A stretch of DNA of 64,000 nucleotides from Tissierellales bacterium (GCA_028280805.1 JANQLB010000035.1:38022-102021); one strand, 5' to 3'. Positions 43,992 through 53,111 are shown, numbered from the stretch's first letter. Program-made: numbers and translations. Notes: generated from the letters alone by a model not told the origin.

Positions 43992-45818
43992 ATGTGTGGA
44001 ATAGTAGGATATATTGGAAACAAGCAAGCTGTAGAAGTATTGACTGATGGATTGGCAAAGCTTGAATATAGAGGATACGACTCAGCTGGAGTTGCTATTT
44101 TAAATGATAATGATATAGAAGTTAGAAAATTTAAAGGAAGACTTTCGGTATTAAGTCAAGACTTAGAAAGAAATAACATTCATGGAAATGTAGGCATAGG
44201 GCATACAAGATGGGCAACTCACGGAGAACCATCAGATATTAACTCACATCCTCATTGGAATCAATCTTGCAGTATTGCAATTGTTCACAACGGGATAATT
44301 GAAAACTACATGGACATAAAAGAAGATTTATTACAAAAAGGATATAAATTTACCAGTGATACTGATACAGAAGTGGTATGTCATCTACTAAACGAATATT
44401 ATGAAGGAGATTTAGTAGGAGCAGTGAAAAAGACAGTAAGTAAGCTTGAAGGGGCATATGCACTATCAGTAATGAGTAGGGATAATCCTGACGAGTTAGT
44501 AGCTGTAAGGATGACCAGTCCTTTAATAATTGGTATAGGTGAGGAAGAAAATTTTATTGCCTCTGATATACCAGCAATACTGAAATATACTAAAAATGTA
44601 TATATACTAAATGATGGTGAAATGGCTTTAGTCAAAAAAGATGGTATTGAATTAATGACTGTTAATGGTACACCAATTTCTAAGGAAGTATTCACAGTAG
44701 ACTGGGACGTTGAAGCTGCTGAGAAAGGTGGATATGATCATTTTATGATTAAAGAAATCCATGAACAGCCAAAAGCTATAAAAGAAACACTTTCACCAAG
44801 ATTAAAAAAGGATAAAACAATAAAGCTTGATGATATTAATTTGACTAAAGAGAACATAGAAAATTTTAATAAGGTATATATCGTTGCTTGTGGAACAGCA
44901 TATCATGCTGGATTACTAGGTAAAGTTTTGATTGAGAAATTTGTTAAGATACCTGTTATAGTAGACATTGCATCTGAATTTAGATATGGTAATCCATTTA
45001 TAGATGATAAAACTCTTATAATAGTAGTAAGCCAGTCAGGAGAAACTATTGATACTTTTGAAGCTCTACGTCTTGGTAAAAGAAAAGGAGCTAGAATCAT
45101 GGCAGTTACAAACGTAGTTGGAAGTTCAATTGCCAGAGAAGCTCATGACGTACTTTACACATGGGCTGGACCGGAAATAGCTGTTGCATCAACTAAGGCA
45201 TATACTACTCAGATGGCTTCTTTAGCATTAATAGCACTTGATATGGCAGTTAAAACAGATGCAATTTCTCAGCCTGAATATAATAAAGCTATTGAAGAAA
45301 TTGAACAGCTTTCTAGCAAAGTTGCAGAAATTCTAGAGGATTTAGATTTAGTAAAAGATTTAGCACTTGATATATATCAAGCTGAGGATGTATTTTTTAT
45401 AGGTAGAGGAGTAGATTATGATGTAGCAAGAGAAGGATCTCTAAAGCTAAAGGAGATTTCATACATTCATTCTGAAGCAATTCAAGCAGGTGAATTAAAG
45501 CACGGAACTCTAGCGTTAATTGAGAAGGATACACCAGTTATAGCCTTAGCTACACAGGATAGATTGTATGATAAGATGCTAAGTAATATTAAAGAGGTAA
45601 AGGCTAGGAGAGCTTATGTAATAGCTATAGCCAAGAAAGGTAACAAGGAAATTGAAAAATCAGCTGATAAAGTAATTTATATTCCTGATGTTATGGATGA
45701 ATTATCTCCAATATTAAGTGTCATTCCATTACAGCTTTTATCCTATTATGTAGCAAAAGAAAGAGATTGTGACATTGATAAACCACGTAATTTAGCCAAA
45801 TCAGTTACTGTTGAGTAA
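43992..45818 (+). CDS. glmS: Glutamine--fructose-6-phosphate aminotransferase (isomerising)
   Basis: 608 residues. The N-terminal class II glutamine amidotransferase domain begins MCGIVGYIG, with Cys2 as nucleophile. Two SIS domains follow (VACGTAYHAGLLGK; VVSQSGETIDTFEALRLGKRKGA; GRGVDYDVAREGSLKLKEISYIHSEA). The C-terminus ends DKPRNLAKSVTVE as in all GlmS. It makes GlcN6P and is under the ribozyme upstream. AAAGGTGG precedes the ATG. Confidence 0.98.
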   Translation: MCGIVGYIGNKQAVEVLTDGLAKLEYRGYDSAGVAILNDNDIEVRKFKGRLSVLSQDLERNNIHGNVGIGHTRWATHGEPSDINSHPHWNQSCSIAIVHNGIIENYMDIKEDLLQKGYKFTSDTDTEVVCHLLNEYYEGDLVGAVKKTVSKLEGAYALSVMSRDNPDELVAVRMTSPLIIGIGEEENFIASDIPAILKYTKNVYILNDGEMALVKKDGIELMTVNGTPISKEVFTVDWDVEAAEKGGYDHFMIKEIHEQPKAIKETLSPRLKKDKTIKLDDINLTKENIENFNKVYIVACGTAYHAGLLGKVLIEKFVKIPVIVDIASEFRYGNPFIDDKTLIIVVSQSGETIDTFEALRLGKRKGARIMAVTNVVGSSIAREAHDVLYTWAGPEIAVASTKAYTTQMASLALIALDMAVKTDAISQPEYNKAIEEIEQLSSKVAEILEDLDLVKDLALDIYQAEDVFFIGRGVDYDVAREGSLKLKEISYIHSEAIQAGELKHGTLALIEKDTPVIALATQDRLYDKMLSNIKEVKARRAYVIAIAKKGNKEIEKSADKVIYIPDVMDELSPILSVIPLQLLSYYVAKERDCDIDKPRNLAKSVTVE

Positions 45819-45930
45819 AGTTAATCAGATTTAGTATTATTATTGTGGGTTTAAAATAGAGTTTGATAAATTACAATAAAGATTAATAAAAATACACCAT
45901 AATAACTACCAAATCATCTTTAGTATTATT

Positions 45931-46016
45931 ATAAACCAGTATAAGTAATAATAAAACAAAATCTAAAATGCAGAAATTAATTATAGTAGATAAAAATTTA
46001 CGCTCTAGGGATGTAT
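45931..46016 (+). repeat. Direct repeat copy 1 (about 86 bp), upstream of the lipoprotein gene
   Basis: Shares the blocks ATAAACCAGTATA, GTAATAATAAAAC, AAATCTAAAATG and TCTAGGGATGTAT with 47441-47525 in the same order and spacing (one 1-nt gap, roughly a dozen mismatches). The right end forms part of a terminator. Confidence 0.8.
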
Positions 46017-46034
46017 CCTTAGAGCGTTTTTTTA
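46000..46034 (+). terminator. Terminator (end of the glmS transcript)
   Basis: ACGCTCTAGGGAT / ATCCTTAGAGCGT-type stem followed by T7. It overlaps the right end of direct repeat copy 1; the corresponding hairpin is lost in copy 2. Confidence 0.8.
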
Positions 46035-46083
46035 CACTATATATATAATTATAAATTAAAATAAGTGAATCTAAGGAGGAAAC

Positions 46084-47406
46084 ATGAAAAAATTTAAACA
46101 TATAATCTTTATAATACTAATAATGGCTGTTTTAGTGGGATGTAATGAAAGTAATTATTCTAGTTCACCAAACCTTAATATTGAAGTGCCTAATGATGAA
46201 GTAATGCCAAATGATAAATCAAATACAAAAAATGAGTTGATAGATGGAAAAAATGATATTGATTTGATAAGTATTGAGGATTATATGCTTATTAACAGTC
46301 ATAAATTTTCTGTTGAGGAAGGAAATTTAAATATCGATTTTAAAGGATTTGCAGATGATTTATCAAACACAGATATTGTCTTAACTGGTGAAATACATGG
46401 AATAAAGTCAAACTATGAAATGAAGCTAGCTTTAATTAAGTACATTAAACAAAAAAACAATTTTAAGTATCTGTTAGCTGAGCTTCCATACAGTGTAACT
46501 TATTATATTAATAATTACCTAGAAACTGGAGATATAAGTATTTTAGATAATTTACCTGTCTCAAGTAGATATACTATGTTTCCAAGTTATGAGGATTTCT
46601 ATCAATGGGAATTATTATACGACTTCAATCAATCGTTACCAGAAGCTGAAAGAATTCTAGTTTTAGGTATCGATTTAGAATCTGATATGTTTTTAGCCTT
46701 TAGCCTTATTAATGATATTCTAGCAAAAAAAGATATCTCAAACAATATGGAGAATATTGTATCGCTAATAGATGAGTCAATTTCATTAATTAATCAAAGT
46801 CTACAAAATAAGTATAAAGCAGTCGAAAATTGCAATATAATTTTGCAAGATATTGAGAAAAATAGAGATATTTATAAGGATTTTCTAAGTGACGACCTAG
46901 TAGTTATCGAAAATGTGATTAGGAATATTGTGAAATACAAAGAATCAACTAGTAAAAAGGGAGATTTTGTTGAGTATAATAATTTCAGAGATATGATGAT
47001 ATATAGTAATTTTGAAATTTTTGATAATATACTTCCTGAAGGAAAATATTTTGGACAATTTGGTTTTGGACATGTACTGCAAGACTTTAATTTTAACGTA
47101 TCATGGTTCGCATCATATCTAAATGAAGAGAAATCGAAATATAATAATAGAGTATTATCTGTCGTATATAATTATGTCAACTGTGAAACAATAGATAGAC
47201 ATAGAGAAACAGAGATTAGTCTTGTGTTTGACTTCATTAGTGATGTTCAAGATATTTCCGAAAGCAAGTATATCTTGTATAACTTAGATAATGTTTCGGT
47301 TAAAAGACCTGATATAACTCTACTTGATAATGTATCTGGTGACACATTAGATAGTGATGTATCAAATAATTTTCAGTATATAATTTTGATGAGGAATACA
47401 AAGTGA
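46084..47406 (+). CDS. Lipoprotein with erythromycin-esterase/ChaN-like fold
   Basis: 440 residues. The signal peptide ends in the lipobox LVGC (Cys about residue 20), so the protein is anchored outside the membrane. The mature domain shows IVLTGEIHGIKSNYEMKLALIKYI (Glu and His of the EreA/ChaN/TIKI superfamily), YLLAELPYSVTYYINNYL, GIDLES and FGQFGFGHVLQD with a second His. The family includes esterases, haem-binding lipoproteins and peptidases, so activity is not assigned. The gene is flanked by diverged direct repeats (45931, 47441) in a region of remnants, which suggests a mobile or duplicated segment. TAAGGAGGAAAC precedes the ATG. Confidence 0.75.
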   Translation: MKKFKHIIFIILIMAVLVGCNESNYSSSPNLNIEVPNDEVMPNDKSNTKNELIDGKNDIDLISIEDYMLINSHKFSVEEGNLNIDFKGFADDLSNTDIVLTGEIHGIKSNYEMKLALIKYIKQKNNFKYLLAELPYSVTYYINNYLETGDISILDNLPVSSRYTMFPSYEDFYQWELLYDFNQSLPEAERILVLGIDLESDMFLAFSLINDILAKKDISNNMENIVSLIDESISLINQSLQNKYKAVENCNIILQDIEKNRDIYKDFLSDDLVVIENVIRNIVKYKESTSKKGDFVEYNNFRDMMIYSNFEIFDNILPEGKYFGQFGFGHVLQDFNFNVSWFASYLNEEKSKYNNRVLSVVYNYVNCETIDRHRETEISLVFDFISDVQDISESKYILYNLDNVSVKRPDITLLDNVSGDTLDSDVSNNFQYIILMRNTK

Positions 47407-47440
47407 TAGGGATGTGAGCATAAATTGCAAACCTACAACT

Positions 47441-47525
47441 ATAAACCAGTATACGTAATAATAAAACGAAATCTAAAATGAGGAAATCGACTATAGTAAA
47501 TTAAAATTACGTTCTAGGGATGTAT
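47441..47525 (+). repeat. Direct repeat copy 2 (about 85 bp), downstream of the lipoprotein gene
   Basis: Same orientation and order of blocks as 45931-46016. Here the terminator part is degraded (GTTCTAGGGATGTATAC). Confidence 0.8.
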
Positions 47526-47864
47526 ACAAGAGAAATCTTTTAGACATTTACGGGGTATTTTTATGACTACGGAACGAGTCCAAGGTATATACGTATTACT
47601 CTTAACGCTACTAATGACTTGCTATAACTGTGGTATTGCTATCCCTATAAGAAAAATTTAAATAAATAGATAAGATACTAAAAGGATTAAAAAATAAATA
47701 GTGTTACAGTAAGACAGCTTGCTAGAGTAACAGAGTTAAGCAATTATAAAGTTGAAAAAGCATAGCAGACAAGTCCCTTCTCCTTTATATGAAAAAATAA
47801 ATTAATAAATGCAGATTATATTGATTTAGCAACTATCATAATCTTTAAAGAAGGAGGTAGTAGT
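47526..47864. other. Degenerate intergenic region
   Basis: Contains a 32-codon ORF at 47563-47661 (MTTERVQGIYVLLLTLLMTC start) with only a weak site, and a transposase-like tail at 47691-47765 listed separately. Nothing else of clear function was seen. Confidence 0.4.
47691..47765 (+). pseudogene. Remnant of the C-terminus of an IS200/REP-associated-type (Y1) transposase
   Basis: One frame reads SVTVRQLARVTELSNYKVEKA and a stop, which resembles the xSIRQ(I/L)xRxTGxSxxxVxKA tail of Y1-type transposases. The frame is blocked by a stop just upstream, so only about 24 codons remain. Weak evidence, from pattern only. Confidence 0.35.
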
Positions 47865-48917
47865 ATGTTTATTCATATAACAAATTTTAAAAAGAAATTT
47901 GTAGGTATTTTGTTAGTACCCATAATACTTACTATAATACTTATTTTAAAATCAAATTATTTTAATGAAAGTGAAATCATAATAGGTGCGTTTATACATA
48001 GTGAAAAAGAAATTAATTATAAGAATAATTTATCTGAATTTAAAAAAGATGAATCTTATAAGTTAGACGAAAGATTTCAAAGACCATCTAAACTACCAGC
48101 AATGAAGTTAAAATATAGTTTTATAAGACCAAAAGATAGTAATGAAGTTCCACCATATGTTGCTGAAGGATTTCCAACAATATATCAATCTTCGGAAGAT
48201 GTTATTCATGGATATTACGCCATTCTTAAAAGCGCTGCAAATATGTTAGGGTATGATGGAGGATGCGGAACGATAGGATGGATGGAGTCACCATATCCAT
48301 ATGCATATAGATTGCTTAGTAATGAAATGAAAGAGAATATTACATTAGAAAATTTTAAAGATTCATTTAAAGGAACAGGAACTATGAGTTTATTACACCT
48401 TAAACCTGCTTATGAGCCTCCTAATACTCCTGATAATATTAAGTATTATTTTGTAGAGGTAGAAGTATTAAAAGGTCATCCATACACAACAAGAGCTGAA
48501 ATTTCTAAAAGACAAGCCAATTATTTTGAATACTATTATGGTATAGTCACAACTGAATATAATAAAAAAGATGGATGGAAAATAAAATCAGTTAATTATT
48601 TACCGGAAATTTATTTATGTCATCCTTTGCATGAATGGGCTTATGAGTATAATTTAATTATAAATTTTATGTATAATAGTTGGTATGGTATGGATTTCAA
48701 AATTGATAATACACATGTAGAAAATAATTACATACAAGTATATGTAAGCAATCAAGATAACAAATATAAATTTGATTTTATACGTTTGACAAATGGAGAT
48801 GATGTTTTATTGCGTGAGTATATAAAAGAAAATAATATTTGGAAAGAAATATCAATACTCACACCAGATGATGAAAAATCCTATAAAATATCTATATTGA
48901 AATTTGATAATTATTAA
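47865..48917 (+). CDS. Membrane-anchored protein of unknown function (350 aa)
   Basis: A single N-terminal helix (about residues 13-31, GILLVPIILTIILIL) after a basic start (FKKKF), then about 315 extracytoplasmic residues with many aromatics. Features include RPSKLPAMKLKYSFIRPKD, YVAEGFPTIYQSSEDVIHGYYAIL and a GGCGTIGWMESPYPYAYRLL segment with two conserved-looking Cys/Trp sites; the middle looks like an NTF2-like or DUF-type beta fold. No family recognised. AGAAGGAGGTAGTAGT precedes the ATG. It stands alone in an accessory-looking stretch. Confidence 0.65.
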   Translation: MFIHITNFKKKFVGILLVPIILTIILILKSNYFNESEIIIGAFIHSEKEINYKNNLSEFKKDESYKLDERFQRPSKLPAMKLKYSFIRPKDSNEVPPYVAEGFPTIYQSSEDVIHGYYAILKSAANMLGYDGGCGTIGWMESPYPYAYRLLSNEMKENITLENFKDSFKGTGTMSLLHLKPAYEPPNTPDNIKYYFVEVEVLKGHPYTTRAEISKRQANYFEYYYGIVTTEYNKKDGWKIKSVNYLPEIYLCHPLHEWAYEYNLIINFMYNSWYGMDFKIDNTHVENNYIQVYVSNQDNKYKFDFIRLTNGDDVLLREYIKENNIWKEISILTPDDEKSYKISILKFDNY

Positions 48918-49130
48918 TTTAGTTAACAAAAACAATAAAGGTATACTAAAAATAATAAATGTTTAATAAAAGTCATGTAATTTTAAGCTAAAGAAATCTT
49001 TTAAACTTTCATGCTTTTTTATTTAATTATTTATGTTAAATTACATTTAAAAGAAAAATTAATAATTAGGTAAAATATTGTGAAAAATATATACTATCTT
49101 AAAAATTATTCAATATAAAGGGAAGATTTT

Positions 49131-49625
49131 ATGAGTTTAGAGCACATGATATTACTAATTGCTTGGTCTGTTACAACAATTTTATTAATAACTTTAACTC
49201 CTAAGAATAAAACTAGAGAAGCGTGGGTAATTTTTTTATTTAAAAAGATGATGACTTGGTCTACAGGTCTTATAGTAGTTGAAGCTAGATTAATTGAGTA
49301 TCCTGTCAGACTATTTTCCTATGCTAATAGAGCTAGTTTTACATTTGAATTTTTTGTTTATCCAGCTTTTTGTGTAATATTTAATTTACATTTTCCTAAT
49401 AAAAAAAGCATGCTCATTAAAAGTCTATACTATGCGGCATTTGTTTTTGGGCTAGTTATTATAGAAGTAATTTTAGAGATAAATACTCAGTTAATTAACT
49501 ATATAAAATGGAATTGGATTTTGAGTTCAATAACCCTTTATTTAACCTTTTTATTTTCAAGAAAGTTTTATTTATGGTTCTTTAAGATTAATAATAAAAA
49601 TGACATTGAAAATTATACTAGTTAG
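49131..49625 (+). CDS. CBO0543-family membrane protein
   Basis: 164 residues with four or five helices. It matches the CBO0543-type clostridial/bacillar membrane protein pattern: PKNKTREAWVIFLFKKMMTWSTGLIVVEARLIEYPVRLF, then SFTFEFFVYPAFCVIFNLHFP. No known function. The start follows AAGGGAAGATTTT. Monocistronic. Confidence 0.8.
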   Translation: MSLEHMILLIAWSVTTILLITLTPKNKTREAWVIFLFKKMMTWSTGLIVVEARLIEYPVRLFSYANRASFTFEFFVYPAFCVIFNLHFPNKKSMLIKSLYYAAFVFGLVIIEVILEINTQLINYIKWNWILSSITLYLTFLFSRKFYLWFFKINNKNDIENYTS

Positions 49626-49737
49626 AAATTTAAATTATAATTCCATTTTATTTAATTATTAATATGCACAGATTTATTATTATTTCATATTATATATTGT
49701 TAAATTAATTATTACTTAATATAAGGGGGTTGGAGTA

Positions 49738-49839
49738 ATGGCTGATGGTAAAGGTTTGTTTAGTTCTAATAGCGAATTGTTGTTTTTCTTTTTACTATTA
49801 GTTGTTTTATTCTGCTATCCATATTTTTGTGGTTGCTAG
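49738..49839 (+). CDS. Microprotein with LLFFFLLLVVLF core (33 aa), family member 2
   Basis: 33 codons with ATAAGGGGGTTGGAGTA before the ATG and a terminator after the gene. MADGKGLFSSNSE, then LLFFFLLLVVLF and a CYPYFCGC tail with three cysteines. Only member of the right-hand cluster on the plus strand. The N-terminus (MADG) and tail (YFCGC) match the 52734-52838 member closely. Likely a single-span membrane microprotein; function unknown. Confidence 0.8.
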   Translation: MADGKGLFSSNSELLFFFLLLVVLFCYPYFCGC

Positions 49840-49890
49840 AAAAAAAGATATAATAGATTTAATTAAGTAAAATTTTGTTTCTACCTTTAC

Positions 49891-49918
49891 AGAGCCGTTA
49901 CCAGGCTCTTTTTTTTAA
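49891..49918 (+). terminator. Terminator after the 49738 microprotein gene
   Basis: Stem AGAGCC / GGCTCT with T8 downstream. Confidence 0.85.
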
Positions 49919-49919
49919 A

Positions 49920-49972
49920 ATAGTATAGTTAAACCTGCTACTTAAATTAAGTAACAGGTTTAACTATACTAT
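49920..49972. repeat. Near-perfect 50-nt palindrome
   Basis: Arms AGTATAGTTAAACCTG and CAGGTTTAACTATACT, extended by TACTTAA/TTAAGTA toward the centre. It lies right after a terminator and is separate from it. It could be a second, minus-strand terminator or a small mobile palindrome. Confidence 0.75.
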
Positions 49973-50015
49973 TATGAGTTTAAACTTTTGTATATTTTTT
50001 ATAAAATAGTGTTCA

Positions 50016-50117
50016 TTAACATCTTATGTCTATAGAATAAGGTGGATAGGAGAATAATACTACCAGCGATATAAAAAAGAATAATAAAACACTTTTACAT
50101 CCATAAGGTCTATCCAC
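50016..50117 (-). CDS. Divergent LLFFF microprotein (33 aa), family member 3, GTG start
   Basis: Starts at GTG (50117) with only a weak AAAGATATA site. Product VDRPYGCKS, LLFFFISLVVLF (with V before the LL), SYPPYSIDIRC. It keeps the core and the N-terminal GC, but the tail lacks the CGC end and the start is weak. It may be a decaying duplicate of the adjacent 50176 gene, which lies 59 bp upstream on the same strand. Confidence 0.5.
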   Translation of the reverse strand: MDRPYGCKSVLLFFFISLVVLFSYPPYSIDIRC

Positions 50118-50175
50118 TATATCTTTAACTCATAAAATAAAATTTTAAATCAATATGAAAAAAAGCATTTATACT

Positions 50176-50271
50176 TTAACAGAAACAAGGAAAACAGAAA
50201 AGAACCACCAGTATTAAAAAGAAGAATAGTAATCCAGATCCTTGACCTCCGCATCCAAATCCGTAACCCAT
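50176..50271 (-). CDS. LLFFF microprotein (31 aa), family member 4
   Basis: 31 codons, ATG at 50271 preceded by AAAAGAGGTGATATT. MGYGFGCGGQGSG, then LLFFFLILVVLF, then a CFPCFC tail. The Gly/Tyr-rich start equals that of the 53112 member. One hydrophobic helix with a Cys-rich end; could be membrane- or coat-associated. It is in the same orientation as hflKC and upstream of member 3. Confidence 0.8.
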   Translation of the reverse strand: MGYGFGCGGQGSGLLFFFLILVVLFCFPCFC

Positions 50272-50367
50272 AATATCACCTCTTTTCAAGTCGTATTAGG
50301 ATATAGCTATCCTACTTTTAATATATGTCTAAAGACTGTATAATGTGAGTTTTCAAATCTTTCAATA

Positions 50368-50400
50368 AAAATAGCGTAGAACCTAAGTCCTACGCTTTAA
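50368..50400 (-). terminator. Terminator after hflC
   Basis: Stem AGCGTAG / CTACGCT extended by AAC/GT-type pairs. The minus-strand tail is ATTTTTATTG. Confidence 0.8.
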
Positions 50401-50421
50401 AATATCATCTGTTAAAAGGTG

Positions 50422-51489
50422 TTAATTGGTAAAATCATCAAGGAAAGGATTACTGCTGTCTAAAATTATAGTTGTATTTTCATCTATACTATTTTTATAT
50501 GCTTGTAGTCTTCTCCAAAACTCATAGAATTCAGGATCTACTGTATATCCTTTATAATTTTTAGTTTCAATTACATTACCATTTTCATCTTTAATTTCAG
50601 CATTATAACCATTTGTATAAATTTCTATAGCAGTTCCATCTGCTAATCCTCTAACTCTTCCTGCTTCTTCTTTGGCATTGGCTACTATTTCTTTAGCATT
50701 TCTATCAACTTCAGCAATAGTTTTATCATATCTTTCTTTTCCATCAGAAATTAGCTGTTGAGCTGCTGCATCTCTTTCAGCTTTCATTTTATTATAGGTA
50801 CTGTCAATATTTGATTCAGGTAACAAAGTTCTGTAAATTTCAATATCTCTAAGTTGAATACCGTAGCTGGCAACTTTATCGTTTAATTCGTCTAAACCTT
50901 CAGCTAAAGTAGTATATAACTTGTTTTTTTCAGTTAAGAAATCTTGAGATTTTATTTGATTAACTCTTTCAATTACAATAGGAAATATCAGATCATCCAA
51001 AATACCATTGGCTTTTGATCTGGTTCCTAGTTTAACTTGATATAAACCGGGATGAGTTATTTCATACTGAGCATAAAAAGCAACAAAATACTGCTTCTTA
51101 TCATTAGTATTTGTTCTTTCAGGTTGTGCTATATAAGTTAATAGCTTACTAGTTTCTTTTTGAACACTTGTAATAAAAGGAATTTTAAAGAACAGTCCCT
51201 TATCTCTTACAATATCTACATCGTAATATTCTTTTTTCAGTTCATTTTGCTCATCTGCTATTTCGTTGTTTTTATCAACTATTATCTTAGTTACTCTGCC
51301 TAGCTGTCTTACAACTGCAACTTCATCTTCTCTAACAGTAAAAGTAAACATATTAAATAATATGATTATTAATATTGGTATTACCAGCCATCTTATAACC
51401 TTTAGAAATTTACCTATTCCAATTTCTATTTTCTTTTCATAAGTCTGCTTAGAATTATTATCAGAGTAGCCGCTGTTCATATTATTCAT
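50422..51489 (-). CDS. hflC: HflC-type SPFH/band 7 membrane protein
   Basis: 355 residues. One N-terminal helix (about 35-50), then the prohibitin-homology (SPFH) domain (TVREDEVAVVRQLGRV; LLTYIAQPERTNTNDKKQYFV) and a long helical stalk (DAAAQQLISDGKERYDKTIAEVDRNAKEIVANAKEEA). HflK and HflC form cages around FtsH and regulate its proteolysis. I choose the ATG at 51489 with AGGAGGTG; the longer reading from 51498 begins inside that site. Start and hflK stop overlap (8 nt). Confidence 0.92.
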   Translation of the reverse strand: MNNMNSGYSDNNSKQTYEKKIEIGIGKFLKVIRWLVIPILIIILFNMFTFTVREDEVAVVRQLGRVTKIIVDKNNEIADEQNELKKEYYDVDIVRDKGLFFKIPFITSVQKETSKLLTYIAQPERTNTNDKKQYFVAFYAQYEITHPGLYQVKLGTRSKANGILDDLIFPIVIERVNQIKSQDFLTEKNKLYTTLAEGLDELNDKVASYGIQLRDIEIYRTLLPESNIDSTYNKMKAERDAAAQQLISDGKERYDKTIAEVDRNAKEIVANAKEEAGRVRGLADGTAIEIYTNGYNAEIKDENGNVIETKNYKGYTVDPEFYEFWRRLQAYKNSIDENTTIILDSSNPFLDDFTN

Positions 51490-52450
51490 TAGTTGCACCT
51501 CCTGACTGTTGTATACTATTAGGAGATAATGGTAAATACTTAATCAGCCCATTGCTATTTTCCATATCGATAATATACTTGTTTTTCACAGTTTTCAATA
51601 CATCTTCCATCATTTCTATTTTCAATCTAGTTCTGGTTATTTCTTTTGAGTGTTGATATTTCTCGAATATCTCGTTAAACATAGCTATGTCTCCTTTAGC
51701 TTGTTTAACAGTTTCAGCGTAATATCCCCTAGAATCCTCTATTAGAGCTTGAGCTTGAGCTCTAGCATTAGGTATTATCTCATGCTCATATTTTTTTGCT
51801 AAATCTAAAAGCTCATCTTTTCTATTTCTAGCATTATTAACATTTTCATATGATTCTTGTACCTCTTCAGGTAAGTTTATATTTTGAATCTCTAATGAAT
51901 CAATGTGTAAACCTAATCCATAGTCATTAATCTTCTTAGTTAGTTCTGGAAGAGTTTCTGATGATATAACACCTTTGTTTAAAAGTGCATCATCTATGTT
52001 CTTGTTCTGCACATTTCTTCTAAGTACTGACTCAAAAGCAATTCTTAAAGTTTCTTCAGGATCATCAACATTATAGTAGTAACTGTCAACATCAATTATT
52101 CTATATTGAATCATTGCTTCAACATTTACAATATATGATCTTTCTGTTAAGATTGTAGCTTCATTAGGTACATCTAAATATTGAGCAGCATTTCTGGTAT
52201 CTCCTGTACTTTGTACTCTGTACCCATACTGCATAGTGTAAACCTGATCAGTTTCAACTATTTTTACTTCGTCTATAAACGGAACTTTAAACTTGATACC
52301 TGCTTTCTTTTCGATTCTATATTTTTCTCCAAATCGCTCAATAATAGCTTGTTGACCATCAGCTAATATATAGAAAGCGTTGAATGCTCCAATGATTATA
52401 ACAGATATAATCACTATGGTTATAATTATTTTTCCCATAAACTTGTCCAT
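51482..52450 (-). CDS. hflK: HflK-type SPFH/band 7 membrane protein
   Basis: 322 residues. N-terminal helix (KIIITIVIISVIIIGAFNAFYIL), then the SPFH domain (LADGQQAIIERFGE; GIKFKVPFIDEVKIVETD; ILTERSYIVNVEAMIQYRI; FESVLRRNV) and a coiled stalk (RNRKDELLDLAKKYEHEIIPNARAQAQALIEDS). First gene of the hflKC pair. GGAGAAAAT precedes the ATG. In both directions the pair is bordered by LLFFF microprotein genes, an arrangement worth noting. Confidence 0.92.
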   Translation of the reverse strand: MDKFMGKIIITIVIISVIIIGAFNAFYILADGQQAIIERFGEKYRIEKKAGIKFKVPFIDEVKIVETDQVYTMQYGYRVQSTGDTRNAAQYLDVPNEATILTERSYIVNVEAMIQYRIIDVDSYYYNVDDPEETLRIAFESVLRRNVQNKNIDDALLNKGVISSETLPELTKKINDYGLGLHIDSLEIQNINLPEEVQESYENVNNARNRKDELLDLAKKYEHEIIPNARAQAQALIEDSRGYYAETVKQAKGDIAMFNEIFEKYQHSKEITRTRLKIEMMEDVLKTVKNKYIIDMENSNGLIKYLPLSPNSIQQSGGATNE

Positions 52451-52666
52451 ATTTTCTCCAATTACTAAAGTCGTATAAAATAATTGGATAACCTCCCTTC
52501 AAGGTAGTTTTAGATTTTTTCTACGACTTTAATTAAATTATATAAAACTAATATTATATTAATGTTAACACAAATATAGAGTTTTGGAAAAGAAAAAAAG
52601 TATAATTTACATCAAATTTTAAATTTTAAAGCAGATAAATCATTACTATAAACTATATTCAATATA

Positions 52667-52692
52667 ATAGACGGTCTTAAGACCGTCTATTT
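52667..52692 (-). terminator. Perfect palindrome downstream of the 52734 microprotein gene
   Basis: AATAGACGGTCTT is followed by its exact complement AAGACCGTCTATT with no loop spacing. It is likely the terminator of the minus-strand gene. Confidence 0.65.
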
Positions 52693-52733
52693 AAAATAAC
52701 AATAAGTTTATGCAATTATCTTCTAATTAGAAG

Positions 52734-52838
52734 TTAGCATCCGCAGAAATACGAGTTGCAGAATAATACTACTAATAGTAAGAAGAAGAATAACAATTCA
52801 CTTCCACATCCAAATCCATATCCATATCCGTCAGCCAT
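52734..52838 (-). CDS. LLFFF microprotein (34 aa), family member 5
   Basis: 34 codons, ATG at 52838, with a strong AAAGGAGGCATAATC site. MADGYGYGFGCGSE, LLFFFLLLVVLF, then CNSYFCGC. It is the most canonical copy, with four cysteines, a Gly/Tyr-rich N-terminus and an uninterrupted core. It is 284 bp upstream of hflK on the same strand, with its own palindromic terminator. Confidence 0.85.
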   Translation of the reverse strand: MADGYGYGFGCGSELLFFFLLLVVLFCNSYFCGC

Positions 52839-53070
52839 GATTATGCCTCCTTTCGTAATTAAATAATGTGCTGATGGGATTATTAGTTAATTTAGTTAGG
52901 TTAAAAAGCTTAATATACTTGTGCTTTTCTAGTTTAATATATGTTTTGAATTAGCAAAATGTGAGACTATCAAATACAATAAATCTAAAAGACTTAGACA
53001 ACAAACGTATTTGAAAACAATTGCTGAAATTTAAAATTGTATAAATAATTAAATATAGTTATTTGAAGCT

Positions 53071-53097
53071 AAAAGGAGCCTAATGGCTCCTTTTTTG
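53071..53097 (-). terminator. Terminator after the 53112 microprotein gene
   Basis: Stem AAAAGGAGCC / GGCTCCTTTT with a TAAT loop. It can act in both directions. Confidence 0.9.
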
Positions 53098-53111
53098 ATA
53101 TTATATTACTG

